From contig JBAIAC010000056.1 of the NCBI GenBank assembly GCA_037349315.1, positions 2,704,501-2,768,500 on the forward strand: a stretch of DNA of 64,000 bases, written 5' to 3'. Position 1 is the stretch's first letter; each line of letters starts with the position of its first letter. A program made the position numbers and the translations under genes. Source of the DNA: Chelydra serpentina (Eukaryota > Chordata > Testudines > Chelydridae). Shown here one piece after another: positions 29,700-41,796 of the stretch. The notes under the pieces are model-generated. The model made no database searches and was not told the DNA's origin. It saw only the letters and a program-made list of their open reading frames with translations.

Positions 29700-30743
29700 A
29701 GGCCTTGCTCAATTGTGGAATGCACAGAAATGCTCATAGCAGCCAGTAGGTCTCCAGACTCCCAGCTCAGTGCCTCTTCCCCTGGGCCCCAGGGTGCTGA
29801 GCCGTGGAGGTGCTCTCCCCAGATATGTGGGGGAGGAGGGAGGGCAGTGAGTGTTAGGGAGGAAGGGCGGGGTGAAGGGGTGGGAGGTGAGAGGACAGAG
29901 TCGAGGGGAGCAGACAGACAGGGAGAGGGGACATGGGTGTAAGGGAGAGAGGAGCTGCAGAACCAGGAACCCCAACCCAGGGCTGCTGCTGGCAAAGCTG
30001 GGTGAGCACAATGTGGGATGTGGCCAAGGAATGAGGTGGGGAAGGGAAGGAGGGAACTTACCCTGCTGGGAGCCCCATTGGAGTGCAGCCCTTCCTGTGG
30101 GGAAGGGTCTAAGAGTACAATGCCCCCTCCCAGGGTGAGACCTCATGGGGTTCGGGGGGGGTCTATGTGTACAGTGGCCCACCTCCCCCATGTCCCTGCC
30201 CCTCACCGGTCTGTGCAGAGAGCAGAGGTGACATTCTGTGGGTGTGGGGGGCTGCTCCCCCAGGGGTGACATTCCCTGCCCCCACAGGCTGGCCCTGTCC
30301 TAACGCTCCCATCTCTTGGGCTGCTTAGGGTACTATGACAGGCTGATTAAAGAAGTACCCCCCGCCCACACAGTCCCTGAGAATGCGCAGGGGCTTCCTG
30401 TGGATGGGCGCGGCCCATGGGGGGCTGCTCACTGGCCAGTCCACCACACCAAACTCAGCCCCTCTGCCAAGCCAGACCCTTCTGCAGTTCGCACCGCGGC
30501 CAGCTGCCCCATGCCTGCCTGCAGGGAGCTGTATGACCATGGCTCCATCTGTGTGCCGGCTGCCATTTCCCTGGGGGCGAAGACAGGACGCTACGGCATG
30601 GGAAAGGCTTACCAGAATCTGCAGCCCCTCGCCCAGGTTCAGGTCCCAGTTTCCCTCACCCCCAGTCTTAGTGTAAACCAGTGGCCAACCCCTCATCCCA
30701 GGTATCACGGGCAGGGGAGCACCCAATTCACAGGTCACTCAGT
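29700..30743. other. No gene recognised
   Basis: GC-rich, purine/pyrimidine-biased DNA with overlapping frames on both strands and no motif. Confidence 0.4.
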
Positions 30744-32165
30744 GTGGCCGACACCGAGCATTCAAAAACCATGAGTCAATCAGTCTCCAAAATGAGAGAT
30801 GTTAATACATAACTAGCCAAAGGAGGGCTCTTTGCCTTCTGGCTTTGGAGCCATTACAGGTCATGTTTTCCAGATTTTTCCAAAAACAGGAAGACTAGGT
30901 GTGACAGGTTGGTATCACAGAAACCCCCTTGGAGCTGCCACCTGGTGTGCCGAGACTATTTCTGCCCCTGCTTTCCTGCCTTTTCCAGCTTGGGACTGCA
31001 GAATCCTGTCTGGTTTGAGCCAGACCTGCTAGCCTGCTGCAAACCCAGACCCAGGTCTGAACCACGTCCCCTAACAGCTGTAGGCCTGCCTGGAAGCAGC
31101 TTAGGAAGTGTTCTTTCCTTTGACACCCAGGTGCCCAATTCCCAATGGGGTTCAAACCCTGAATAAATCCGTTTTACCCTGTATAAAGCTTATACAGGGT
31201 AAACTCATAAATAGTTCGCCCTCTATGTCAGAGATAGAGAGATATGCACAGCTGTTTGCCCCCCTCCAGGTACTAACACGTACTTCAGATTACTTAATAA
31301 GTAAGAAGTTATTTTAATAAGTACAGAAAGTAGGATTTAAGTGGTTCCAAGTAGTAACAGACAGAAGAAAGTGAATTACTAAGTAAAATAAAATAAAACA
31401 CGCAAGTCTATGTCTAATCACACTGAATACAGATAAAAACCTCACCAGTTCCAGTAAACTTCCTTTTACAGGCTATGGTCCTCTTAGCTTGGGTCCAGCA
31501 ATCGCTCACACCCCCTATTGTCCTTGTCCTTTGTTCCAGTCTCTTTCAGGTGTGTCGGTGGGGGGTGGAGAGGCTCTCTCTTTAGCCATCTGAAGACAAC
31601 ATGGAGGAGTCTCCCAGGGGTTTAAATAGACTTTCTCCCCTGGGTGGACACCCCTCCCCTCTCCCTGTATAGCATCCAGCTACCAAATGGAGTTTTGGGG
31701 TCACATGGGCAAGTCACATGTCCATGCACCACTCAGTTCCTTAAGAGCCAAGCCACATTCCTGGTGAAGCTCAGATGTGGATTGGCGTCTGCAAGCTCTA
31801 TTGTCTGTTAAGCGCTTCTTGATTGGGCACTTTACCTGCACATTCCTTCCTCAAGAAATACAACCGATATTCATAACTTCAACTACAAAAATGATACATG
31901 CATACAAACAGGAGGAATAGATTCAGTAGGTCATAACTTTTACAGAGATATGTTACATGGCACATATAGCATAAAACATATTCCAGTTATATCATATATA
32001 CATTTATAAGCATCTCCCCATAAAGCCTTATGGAGTACACCGTCACACTAGGAACTTATCATTTTTTGTAATGAAAGTGGATGATTTTATCACAGGACTC
32101 CAGCAGCTGGGGCTTTGAGAAACCCCCAAATAGCCTGGGGAAATCAGGGGAGTTGGCAACCCCAA
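30744..32165. mobile_element. Second copy of the ACKR1-tail repeat, split by an LTR
   Basis: Starts 'tggccgacaccgagcattcaa' and ends 'gagttggcaacccc'. It contains 'catgagtc', 'tttgccttctggcttt' and 'agcagctggggctttgaga' as in the repeat at 26230. The LTR at 30900-32047 interrupts it. More decayed than the ACKR1 copy. Confidence 0.55.
30900..32047 (-). mobile_element. Solo LTR (TGTGAC...GTCACA family), 1148 bp
   Basis: Inverted ends TGTGAC/GTCACA and a perfect 5-bp duplication ctagg (30895-30899, 32048-32052). Same family as 47006-47714 and 52246-53538, in the opposite orientation. It contains a near-perfect palindrome, tttaccctgtat...atacagggtaaa, at about 31173-31203. No coding sequence. 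Confidence 0.9.
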
Positions 32166-32424
32166 GCCCTCCAGTGGCTACCCGAGTGTCGTGTGCCCAG
32201 ACCACAGGTAGGTGGAGCTGCCTGTCTCCGGGCCGCTGCTGGAAGCGGGAGGCCCCATTTCAGTTTTGTTTGATGACACCCACTGAAGAATTGTGATGCC
32301 AGGGGCTTGGGCACCATCCAGAGGGAATCCAGAGTGGCGCAAAGCCCTCTCTTTTCCCTGGCAGCCTGTCCACCAAAATGATCCGATGTCAGGGAAGCCA
32401 CTGCTGGCCTCACAGAGAGACACT

Positions 32425-32790
32425 TACGAAGCTCAGTCTATTTAGCTTGTGAAGGAGACGGTGAAGGGGTGGCAGGACCACACTCGGGGGTAGAGGTTCT
32501 TCAGTCTGGCAGACAAAAGCGGAGCAACATCCCACGGTTGGAAGCTGAAGCCAGACAAAATCAGACCAGAAATAAGGTGCAAAGCGTTAAGAGTGAGGGT
32601 CATTAACCACCCAGGCAACTGAACTGGGATGCGGTGGATTCTCCATCACTCGGAGTCTATAAATGGAGATTGGGTGGCACTGGGTAAACACGCCCCCAGC
32701 CCAGGCTCCAGTGATGGGCAGGGCTCTGGAATCCCTGGGTGAGTGTCTCTGGGCTGTGCGCGGCAGGAGGTCAGACGGGGTCTACGAAGG
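32425..32790 (+). mobile_element. Ancient CR1/L2-clade LINE fragment
   Basis: Translation across stops gives LFSL-like, SQTKSDQK-GAKR, SITRSL segments matching the C-terminus of ancient CR1-clade ORF2, followed by 'caggaggtcagacgggg', a degraded 3' tail. Confidence 0.5.
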
Positions 32791-33109
32791 CGTCTGGGGG
32801 CCGCCCTGAGGAATTGCCCTGCTCCTGGCTCAGGAGGCCCTGCCCTAGGCCGCACCCCGGAATGCAGCCTCCAGGGACGACAACCAGCTCCAGCCCATGG
32901 TGCTCAGGTTTCTGCAAGCTGCAGTGACAAACGGGGTCCCAGGGCTGCCTGGAGAGGTACAAGCTACAAGGAGCCAGGGCACAGAGTGAGAGCAGCCACT
33001 GTGTGCCACTCACCTGCCAGGCGCATGCCACCTTACACCCGCACTGGAGCCACTCCAGACTGACCCAAATCTGCCGCAGCTCCTTGCACCACTGCCAGCC
33101 ACTTGCAAA

Positions 33110-34335
33110 TGCCTGGTGTTCTCACTGCCCCAGCTGCTGTCACTACTACCCCCTGCCCAGCTGTTACCCCCTCTGCAGCCCCCTGCCCAGCTGTTACCCC
33201 CTCTGCAGCCCCCTGCCCAGCTGTTACCCCCTCTGCTGCCCCCTGCCCAGCTGTTACCCCCTCTGCAGCCCCCTGCCCAGCTGTTACCCCCTCTGCTGCC
33301 CCCTGCCCAGCTGTTACCCCCTCTGCAGCCCCCTGCCCAGCTGTTACCCCCTCTGCTGCCCCCTGCCCAGCTGTTACCCCCTCTGCTGCCCCCTGCCCAG
33401 CTGTTACCCCCTCTGCAGCCCCCTGCCCAGCTGTTACCCTCTATGCTAACCCCCTGACCGGCTGTTACCCCTCTGCTACTTTCCTGCTAGCTGTTACTCC
33501 TCTGCTACCCCATGGCCCAGCTCTTACCCCCTCTGCTATCTCCCCGCCCAGCTGTTACCCCTCTACTAGCCCTGCCCAACTGTTACCCCCCTGCTACCCT
33601 ACGGTTCAACTCTTACCCATCTGCTACATCCCAGCCCAGCTCTGACCCCTCTGCTACCCCCCCCATTCCCAGCTGTTACCCTTTCTGCTACTTTCCTGCC
33701 CAGATGTTACTCCTCTGCTACCTCCTCTGCTCTTACCCCTCTGCTATCCCCTGCCCATCTGTTACCCCTCTGCTACCCCATGGCCCAGCTCTTACCCCCT
33801 CTGCTATCCCCCTGCCCAGCTGTTACCCCTCTGCTACCCCATGGCCCACCTATTACCCCCTCTGCTATCCCCCCACCCAGCTGTTACCCCTCTACTAGCC
33901 CTGCCCAGCTGTTACCCCCCTGCTACCTTACGGTTCAACTCTTATCCATCTGCTACCCCCCCCGCCCAGCTGTTACCCCTTCTGCTAACCCCTTGCCCAG
34001 CTGTTACCCCTCTGCTACTTTGCTGCCCAACTGTTACTCCTCTGCTACCCCCTTCCCAGCTGTTACCCTCTGCTACTCCATGGTCCAGCTGTTACCCTCT
34101 GCTACTCCATGGCCCAGCTGTTACCCTCTGCTACTCCATGGCCCAGCTGTTACCCCTCTGCTACCCCCTCCCCGCCCAGATGTTACCCCCTCTGCTTCCC
34201 CCCCGCCCAGCTGTTACTCCTCTTCTACTCCCCTTTGCCCAGCTGTTACCCCCTCTGTTACCTCACGGCCCAGTTGTTAGCTCTCTGCTCCCCTCTGCCC
34301 AGCTGTTATCCCTCTGCTCCCCCCTGCCCAAGGGG
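33110..34335. repeat. 30-bp minisatellite, ~1.2 kb
   Basis: Unit ccctgcccagctgttacccc followed by cctctgc(a/t)gcc. Copies from about 33152 to 33440 are almost perfect; two unit types (cagcc and ctgcc) alternate, so there is a 60-bp higher-order pattern. Copies from 33440 to 34335 degenerate progressively in sequence and length. Because the period is a multiple of three and lacks stops, three + frames encode ten-residue repeats such as CPAVTPSAAP. I see no evidence that these are proteins. Confidence 0.95.
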
Positions 34336-34340
34336 CCTGG

Positions 34341-34960
34341 AGCTGCTGGGTGCTCAGCAGGTGGGGAAAACCAGGCTCTTCTCGGGGTGCCCATTTGTGA
34401 AGATCTGGGTCTGCATGGAGCAGAGTGGCCCAGGAGCCCTGTTAACCATTCCCACCAGCCTACGTGCGCTGAGGCCCTTCCCTGGCTCCTCCCGCTCTCT
34501 CCTCAGCTGCCCCCAAGGCCTGGCATTTGCCCTGTCTCCAAACGTGTCTTATCTCTCCCTGCCGAGGCTGCTGGGCCTGCCAATGAGCAGGGAAAGTGCC
34601 ACAGCTGCACCAATTTACAGCACAGCTAAAGCCTCAGCATCTCGCAGGGAGAGGCAGGTGGAGCCACAAGGAGGCACTCAGCACTGGTCAGCAGCACCCT
34701 GGTGCTGAGCCCAGCCTCGCTGAGTCCTGCCCTGGGGTCACTTGTGGCTGTTCCCCTTTCACCAGGCTCCCTACAGCCCCGTCCCTGGATGGCAGGGTGC
34801 ACAGGCCACTGGGCTCTGGCTTCTGATGGTCCCACACATCCTCCCAGGCTATGCAGGCGCAGCCAGCTCCGAATCCAGCCTGAGCGGCCTTCCCTCTTCC
34901 CACCTGCTACCCTGCCCAGCTCCTCCTCTGCCAGCCACTGCCCCCACTCTGCACATTGGC
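34341..34960. other. No gene recognised
   Basis: GC-rich sequence with overlapping frames on both strands; no motifs. Confidence 0.4.
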
Positions 34961-34964
34961 CCAT

Positions 34965-35250
34965 CCCCGTGGTTCTGTGCATCCCCGCCCAGGATCTCCT
35001 CCTCCCCACGGCTCTGTGCATCTCTCCCCTCCCCCCGCCCCAGGATCCCCCCCTCCTCGTGGCTCTGTGCATCCCCCCATTCCTCCCCCCAGCCCCGTGG
35101 CGCTGTGCATCACCCTCCAGGATCCCCCTCCCCATGGCTCTGTGCATCCCCCCAATACCCCCATCCTCATGACTGTGTGTATTCCCCCCCCCAACACCCC
35201 CATCCCTGTGGCTCTGTGCATCCCCCCAACCCTCCCCATCCTGTGGCTCT
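34965..35250. repeat. Degenerate CT-rich minisatellite
   Basis: 'ggctctgtgcatc(c/t)c(c/t)cc' recurs about eight times at irregular intervals of roughly 35-45 bp ('cgtggttctgtgcatcc', 'cacggctctgtgcatct', 'catggctctgtgcatcc'). A short (ac)n run follows near 35273. Confidence 0.8.
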
Positions 35251-35357
35251 ATGCTGGGAGAGCAGCAAGGAAGCACACACACACACACCCCCAACATGAA
35301 GACATTAGCTCAATAATCTTCAAATGCCATCTTAAAACCTCCCTGTTCTCTTTAGTC

Positions 35358-35559
35358 TAGGGTGAAAATCGGGACTTCCCACACAAAAAAACAAAAAACG
35401 CTCAACCGAACTTGTTGAGCAAAAAAACCCAAAAAACTCTGCGACCAGAACACAGAAAATCGGGACAAAAGGCATCCCGACCAGCCGTCGGTCGGGACGC
35501 GGGACAAAAGGTCAGAAATCGGGACGGTCCCGATGAAATCGGGACGTCTGGTCACCCTA
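35358..35559. mobile_element. hAT MITE (TAGGGTGA...GTCACCCTA), 202 bp
   Basis: Same family as 18342, flanked by a perfect 8-bp duplication ctttagtc (35350-35357, 35560-35567). This fixes the family as hAT. It contains repeated 'aaatcgggac' words and 'ccgaccagccgtcggtcggg'. Confidence 0.9.
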
Positions 35560-35567
35560 CTTTAGTC

Positions 35568-36185
35568 TGTGACTGATTCTCTCTCTAAAGTATTTGACGA
35601 GGCCGCATATTAAGCCTGCTATACACAAACACCGCATGTAAGGCGGCCTAACCAGAATTGCAGCTGAAAAGCATCCCGTGCCCAGCTCGCCAGGCTGTTA
35701 ATGACGGCTCTGTGCATTTCAATGCGCGCCACATTCCCATTCCTGATGCAGTGCTGGCCGCTCTCCGGCCCTCCCCGCCTGCCAGCAGCTCTGGGTTCAT
35801 CCTGACCCCAGATGGCCTGGGCAGGCACCGAGGAGTCCAGGCGCTCTCCTCCCACAATGCAGGCACCTGCTACCCTTATGGGCTCATACCAGGAAGTGTG
35901 TGGGCTGGCTTCATTTATAACCAGGCCCACCCTGTATCTGCCCCCGCCTGCCCCGACCACAGCAGCACAATGGTGTCTGGGCTGGTACGGTGGTGCCTGT
36001 CCCATGAGCTGGCTCGTGCTGGAGCAGGAGGGCTTGGAGGCGTTCCAGTCCCCAGTGCCATGGTGCACCGGGGTGAGCCCTGCCCGGCTACACAAGGACA
36101 GCTCGATGGGGGCAGGAACCCCCAGGGTGAGCGAAGCCCAATGAGGGTTTGATCTGAGCAGGGAGAACTGGCTCGGTACCAAAAC
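35568..36185. other. No gene recognised
   Basis: Overlapping frames of 110-200 codons on both strands without known domains. Treated as non-coding. Confidence 0.35.
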
Positions 36186-36668
36186 TGTATGGAGGACCGG
36201 GTAGGGAAGGTTGTGCCTCCACAAACAGCCTGGCCCCTGCCCCCTATCTGCCCCCTCCCACTTCCCGCCCCCTAACTGCCCCCCTCAGAATCCCCAACTC
36301 ATCCAACCCCCCCGCTCCTTGTCCCCTGATTGCCCCCTCCCAAGACCCCTCTGACCCTAATCACCCCCCAGGACGGACCCCACCCGCTATCCAACCCCTC
36401 TGCTCTCTGTCCCCCGGGACCCTCTGCCCCTTATCCAACCCCCCGGCCCCAGCCCCCTTACCACCCTGCTCAGAGCAGCATGTCTGGCAGCCGCATGGCC
36501 TGATTGTAGCACGCAGCCCTGCTCCCCAGAGCGCTGCCCACGCGGCGGCGTAGCTCCTGGGAGGGGAGACAGCACGGGAGGGGGGAGGGGCTGGGAGCTC
36601 AGGGGCCAAGCAGGACAGTCCCGTGGGCCGGATGTGGCCCACGGGCTGTAGTTTGCCCACCCCGGGGC
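36186..36668. mobile_element. C-rich non-autonomous hAT-like repeat
   Basis: C-rich body ('tgccccctcccacttcccgc', 'atccaaccccccggcccc') ending 'cccgtgggccggatgtggcccacgggctgtagtttgcccacccc', whose end resembles hAT termini (reverse complement GGGTGGGCAAACTACAGCCC). The left boundary is unclear. Confidence 0.55.
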
Positions 36669-37471
36669 TAGAGGAATGTTTTCGAAATTCACAGTTTTGA
36701 TGGAAAAATCTGGCCCCATCTGGGGAACGTGCTGCTAGCCGTGGGCTGTAGTGCTGCCTCTCCAGGGCCTGGCCCTTCGCCGCCACCCTGCTGCTCTCGC
36801 TCCAGCAGGCACTGGCCTTTGGCACAGCACTGAGGACCTGATCCAGCTGCATTGGAGCCAATGCCCAAATGCCCAGGGACTTCAGTGGCTTGGGATCCAG
36901 CCATTGCTCGCATGCCCAGTGCTTCGTCTCCTCTGTAACGGGGGACTAGCTGCAGTTTCCCCATGGCTCCTGAAGGTATAATTGTGCTGATGTGCAATAA
37001 GGTGTAATTAGGGGGAGCTGGAGAATTAAATGTGGGCGTTAAACTTGCCACACACACAATTCGCTTCAGACTCAAATCATGTTAACAGCAACTCAGAAAG
37101 TAATAAAGGGAAGAAAAGAGGAAGAAGCAATAATTACCACTGAGCTGAGATTAATAGCAGCCTCGGTCAATTGTGACAGGCTTTTCCCTGTCTCTGAGCA
37201 GTAACATGCCGCTGCCTTGACTATTATCTTCAGTGCAGGTTCCTACGCAGCAGATGTCCCCTGGGTGTCTCAAAACAGTTGCCCCGAAAGCTGGCTTCCT
37301 GCCCAGCCACGTGCACTTGCCTCTCCATCCTGAGCCTGTGAACTGGGCCTTGGAGAATCTCACCTCTTGCAGCTCAAAGAATGTAAAACTGTAATGAGGG
37401 TCCAAAAGCAGGAGAGAACACGAGCTCAGCTGTGTGTGAGCGAGGGCTGCAAAGAAAAAGGAGCGAGGAAA
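36669..37471. other. No gene recognised
   Basis: Nothing identifiable apart from short frames. Confidence 0.4.
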
Positions 37472-38253
37472 ATGAGGTTCAACAAGGACAAGTGCAGAGT
37501 CCTGCACTTAGGACGGAAGAATCCCATGCACTGCTACAGACTAGGGATCGAATGGCTGGGCAGCAGTTCTGCAGAAAAGGATCTAGGGGTTACAGTGGAC
37601 AAAAAGCTGAATATGAGTCAACAGTGTGCCCTTGTTGCCAAGAAGGCTAATGGCATTTTGGGTTGTATAAGTAGGGGCATTTCCAGCAGATCGAGGGACG
37701 TGATTATTCCCCTCTATTCGGCACTGGTGAGGTCTCATTTGGAGTACTGTGTCCAGTTTTGGGCCCCACACTACAAGAAGGATGTGGATAAATTGGAAAG
37801 AGTCCAGCGGAGGGCAACAAAAATGATTAGGGGGCTGGAGCACATGACTTATGAGGAGAGGCTGAGGGAACTGGGATTGCTTAGCCTGCAGAAGAGAAGA
37901 ATGAGGGGGGATTTGATAGCTGCTTTCAACTACCTAAAAGGGGGTTCCAAAGAGGATGGATCTAGACTGTTCTCCGTAGTAGAAGATGACAGAACAAGGA
38001 GTAATGGTCTCAAGTTGCAGAGGGGGAGGTTTAGGTTGGATATTAGGAAAAACTTTTTCACTAGTAGGGTGGTGAAGCACTGGAATGGGTTACCTAGGGA
38101 GGTGGTGGAATCTCCTTCCTTAGAGGTTTTTAAGGTCAGGCTTGACAAAGCCCTGGCTGGGATGATTTAGTTGGGGTTGGTCCTGCTTTGAGCAGGGGGT
38201 TGGACTAGAACCTCCTGAGGTCCCTTCCAACCCTGAGATTCTATGATTCTATG
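37472..38253 (+). mobile_element. CR1 LINE 3' part, intact C-terminal frame
   Basis: Continuous frame from the [20 protein letters not shown] segment through [67 protein letters not shown] to LDKALAGMI, then 3' UTR ending 'attctatgattctatg'. About 230 codons of CR1 ORF2 without a stop, indicating a young copy. 5'-truncated, no RT core. Confidence 0.92.
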
Positions 38254-38589
38254 AGGGATGAACAGAAAGCAGAGCTGCCCAGCTACCCCCAGCAGAGCTC
38301 TCTAGATGGGCTTGGAGTTCCCTTGGTGCTGCAGCGAAGGGGCTATAGGTCACATGATCGCAGCCGTTCTGGCTGACAGCCACCACGCCCCCAGCTGTGA
38401 TCGCTCAGCACTGAACAGGCCCGGGTGAGCTCCAAGGAAAGGCTCCGTGCTGCAGGGAGCGGGGCTGGTGGCGATTCAGCAGCTAGCTCCGTTCCCTTTG
38501 AGTCTCCACAGGCCAGTAACCCACAAGGCTTTGTACAGAGCTGAAAGCCAGATGGGACGATTAGGTCACAGGCCATTAACTGTCACCCA

Positions 38590-38873
38590 GTTACCTCTGT
38601 GTCGAGCCCAGTAACTTGTCTTTGGCTCATGCAGCTTCCAGAAAGGCTCCAGTCTGGATCTGAAGACAACAAGAGCTGGTGAATCCCTCACTTCCCCGGG
38701 GAGTTTGTTCCAATGATTAATCACCCTCCCTGTTAAATATTTGCACCTTCTTTCTAATTTGAATGTGTCTGACTTCAGCTTCCAGCCACGGGCTCCTGTT
38801 CTGCCTTTCTTTGCTGATTGAAGAGCCAGTTCGTGCCCATTATTTACTCCTGCCGAAGGGTGTTATACACAGT
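38590..38873 (-). mobile_element. Ancient CR1/L2-clade LINE fragment
   Basis: Minus-strand reading gives GWKLKSDTFKLERRCKYL and RVINHWNKLPGEVRDSP, the conserved C-terminal end of CR1-clade ORF2. Diverged from the adjacent young CR1. Confidence 0.65.
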
Positions 38874-39735
38874 CATAGAATCATAGAATCTCAGGGTTGG
38901 AAGGGACCTCAGGAGCTCATCTAGTCCAACCCCCTGCTCAAAGCAGGACCAACCCCAACTAAAGCATCCCAGCCAGGGCTTTGTCAAGCCTGACCTTAAA
39001 AACCTCTAAGGAAAGAGATTCCACCACCTCCGTAAGGAAACCCATTCCAGTGCTTCACCACCCTACTAGTGAAAAAGTTTTTCCTAATATCCAACCTAAA
39101 CCTCCCCCTCTGCAACTTGAGACCATTACTCCTTGTTCTGTCATCTTCTACCACTGAGAACAGTCTAGATCCATCCTCTTTGGAACCCCCTTTCAGGTAG
39201 TTGAAAGCAGCTATCAAATCCCCCCTCATTCTTCTCTTCTGCAGGCTAGACAATCCCAGTTCCCTCAGCCTCTCCTCATAAGTCATGTGGTCCAGCCCCC
39301 TAATCATTTTTGTTGCCCTCCGCTGGACTCTTATCCACATCCTTCTTGTAGTGTGGGGCCCAAAACTGGACACAGTACTCCAAATGAGGCCTCACCAGTG
39401 CCGAATAGAGGGGAATAATCACGTCCCTCGATCTGCTGGAAATGCCCCTACTTATACAGCCCAAAATGCCGTTAGCCTTCTTGGCAACAAAGGCAAACTG
39501 TTGACTCCTATTCAGCTTTTCGTCCACTGTAACCCCTAAGTCCTTTTCTGCAGAACTGCTGCCCAACCATTTGGTCCCTAATCTGTAGCAGTGCATGGGA
39601 TTCTTCCATCCTAAGGGCAGGACTCTGCGCTTGTCCTTGTTGAACCACATCTTATTTCTTTTGGCCCAATCCTCTAATTTGTCTAGGTCCCTCTGTATCC
39701 TATCCCTAACCTTTGTGACTTCTTACATTGCTACT
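38874..39735 (-). mobile_element. CR1 LINE 3' part
   Basis: Starts on the + strand with the 3' tail (tcatagaatcatagaatctc) and continues back to the NKDKRRVLPLGWKNPMH segment and 'tttgtctaggtccctctgta'. Small indels break the frame near 39040 and near 39335. Closely related to 37472-38253. Confidence 0.92.
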
Positions 39736-40736
39736 GCAATGTCTTTCAGGTTTATTGGCATGTCCCTCTCCAATGAGCTGATATTTGTGTCTGTGGGGCA
39801 TCTGGCAGGATTTGGTCCACATGGACTTGGTGATGTCTGCTCACTCTGAATCCAGATTTCTTTCCACCTATCTACAAATATCCTGGGTTCAACTTGACAA
39901 GGTGTGATGAGTCTGGGACGTCCTGAGTGCAGATGCAGTGAATATTAACAGCTCTTGTCTGGAGCCACTGCTCTATGTATGGGCATGATGGGGCATGTGA
40001 CACGGGGGAGAAGAGTGATTCATTCTAGACAGAGGCTCCAGCTCCATGCTGTCCCCATTCCTCTCCTGATTGTAGACACTGCCCCCTGGTGTAGTTCTTA
40101 GCCCATAGGACTTCAGCACTGATTGGGCTTTTCAGCTGATGTCCATTTGCAGTTCAATTCCCCTTCAAGCACAAAAATGACATCACCAAGGATGCATTAT
40201 GTAAATTAGATGGATGGGGAAAAGACAGTGAAACCCCTTTCCCATAAGTTAAAAGGGACACCTTCAACTCAAAAATCACTTGGTAAATTAACTCCTCTCT
40301 GTACACAGGTTACTAACAGAGCTGGGCCAAAAATTGATTCAGAATTAAATTGTCTCTCAGAGTGCAAAGCATTTGTACAAATGGGATCGAGCTGCAAAAT
40401 TTCAAACCTTTTCAGCAAATGGTGAGTTACAAGTTTCTGGTTTTAGGGTAACTGAAATTGCTGCTGAATTCAATTGCTGGTGTTAAAGTGCAAACACTGG
40501 AGCTGCTTTTGAATTAGACATAAACCCATTATCCCAACCAGACATTAAAAATCCCACCCCATTCTGCACACGTTTGGGCGCACTGCACATTTTTTGCACT
40601 GTATAAATAATTACGCACAAAAAGCAACACTTCAAAAATGTTAAGGTTGCAAAGTCAAACAGTAAGTTCGGAAAGTCCCAGAGGAAGGTTACCTGCGACC
40701 TTCATTCAGCACCCTTGTGAGTATGTAGTATAATAC
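39736..40736. other. No gene recognised
   Basis: No motif in the short frames. Confidence 0.4.
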
Positions 40737-40825
40737 AGTTCTGCCCACCCAGAGTCACATAGGAAGCCTGTAGCAGGGCCAGGGACAGAACCCCTCTCCT
40801 CTGGGTCCTAGTACAGTGCATTAAC
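40737..40825 (-). mobile_element. MIR-like relic
   Basis: 'cagagtcacataggaagcctgtagcagggccagggacagaaccc' resembles the MIR core read on the reverse strand, with the 'gtcctagtacagtgcattaac' end. Confidence 0.5.
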
Positions 40826-41014
40826 AACAAGAGAATGTCCATTCACTTCCTGCACCTCTATGCCTCATTCATTGCCCACCATGACCATTCATTGCACTGA
40901 GTGAGGCAGGAGCCTTGTATGCAGTCATGCAATTAAAGACTGCATCTACACAGGGGACAGAGTTAAGGTTAAACAGGCACCCTTAATTCTGGCATTTTCT
41001 ATTTTTGAGAGTTG

Positions 41015-41172
41015 CAATGGTCCCTCTAATTTTTGACAGACTATGTGCGCAAAAAATTTCTTCTATGCAAATTGTTGTGCTTCTGTGCACATTTTTGTGC
41101 ACGCGGTGTTTCACTGTGTGCACAGGGTTTAGGATCTGTGTGCACACGCACAGCTTAGAGGAAACAGTGGTG
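41015..41172. mobile_element. Short MITE with imperfect inverted ends
   Basis: 'caatggtccctctaattttt' and 'cagcttagaggaaacagtg' are imperfect inverted ends around a GT-rich centre (tgtgcacatttttgtgcac). No clean target duplication. Confidence 0.5.
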
Positions 41173-41562
41173 TTGAGCACTACAGGGGCCATCAGCAGAG
41201 TTTGAACCCATGATCCTTACACCTCCAATACAAACCTCTGCTGCTTGAGCTTAAGGAGTAACGGACAGCAGCGATAAGCTGTTACTCTCTGTGTGGAACA
41301 GCTGCTAAAGGGGGATGACACACACATTGTCAAGTCGCCTACATAGCTGTTTGCTAGATAACAGTAAAATGTTGGGAGTGAGGATTCCTCGGTTCTGTTC
41401 CTGGACTCTGGAGAAGAGTGTGGTCTAGTGTTGACAGACAACACAGCTCAGTATCGTTGGCAGATGTAGTCTCAAAGGAACTGTGACTGAGTGGATGAAA
41501 CTCAGATTTGTTATACGAGAGATGAGGTCTGGGGCCAACTTGGCCAGAAGTGAACTGGTGGA

Positions 41563-41796
41563 ATCATAGAATCATAGAATCTCAGGGTTGGAAGGGACCT
41601 CAGGAGGTCATCTAGTCCAACCCCCTGCTCAAAGCAAGACCAGTCCTCATCTAAATCATCCCAGCCAGGGCTTTGTTAAGCCTGACCTTAAAAACCCCCG
41701 TAAGGAAGGAGATTCCACCACCTCCCTCGGTAACCCATTCCAGTGCTTCACCACCCTCCTAGTGAAAAAGTTTTTCCTAATATCCAACCTAAAGAG
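41563..41796 (-). mobile_element. CR1 LINE 3' end, short
   Basis: From 'aatcatagaatcatagaatc' to 'ttcctaatatccaacctaaa': 3' UTR and the last ~45 codons on the minus strand. Confidence 0.88.

Noticed and set aside
33103..33898. Long Pro/Ala/Leu-rich repeat proteins in three frames
   Set aside because: They are translations of the 30-bp minisatellite. All frames are open for the same reason, and there is no start context or conserved domain.
35619..36224. 201-codon minus-strand frame
   Set aside because: No domain, no homologue recognised, and equally long frames on the opposite strand.
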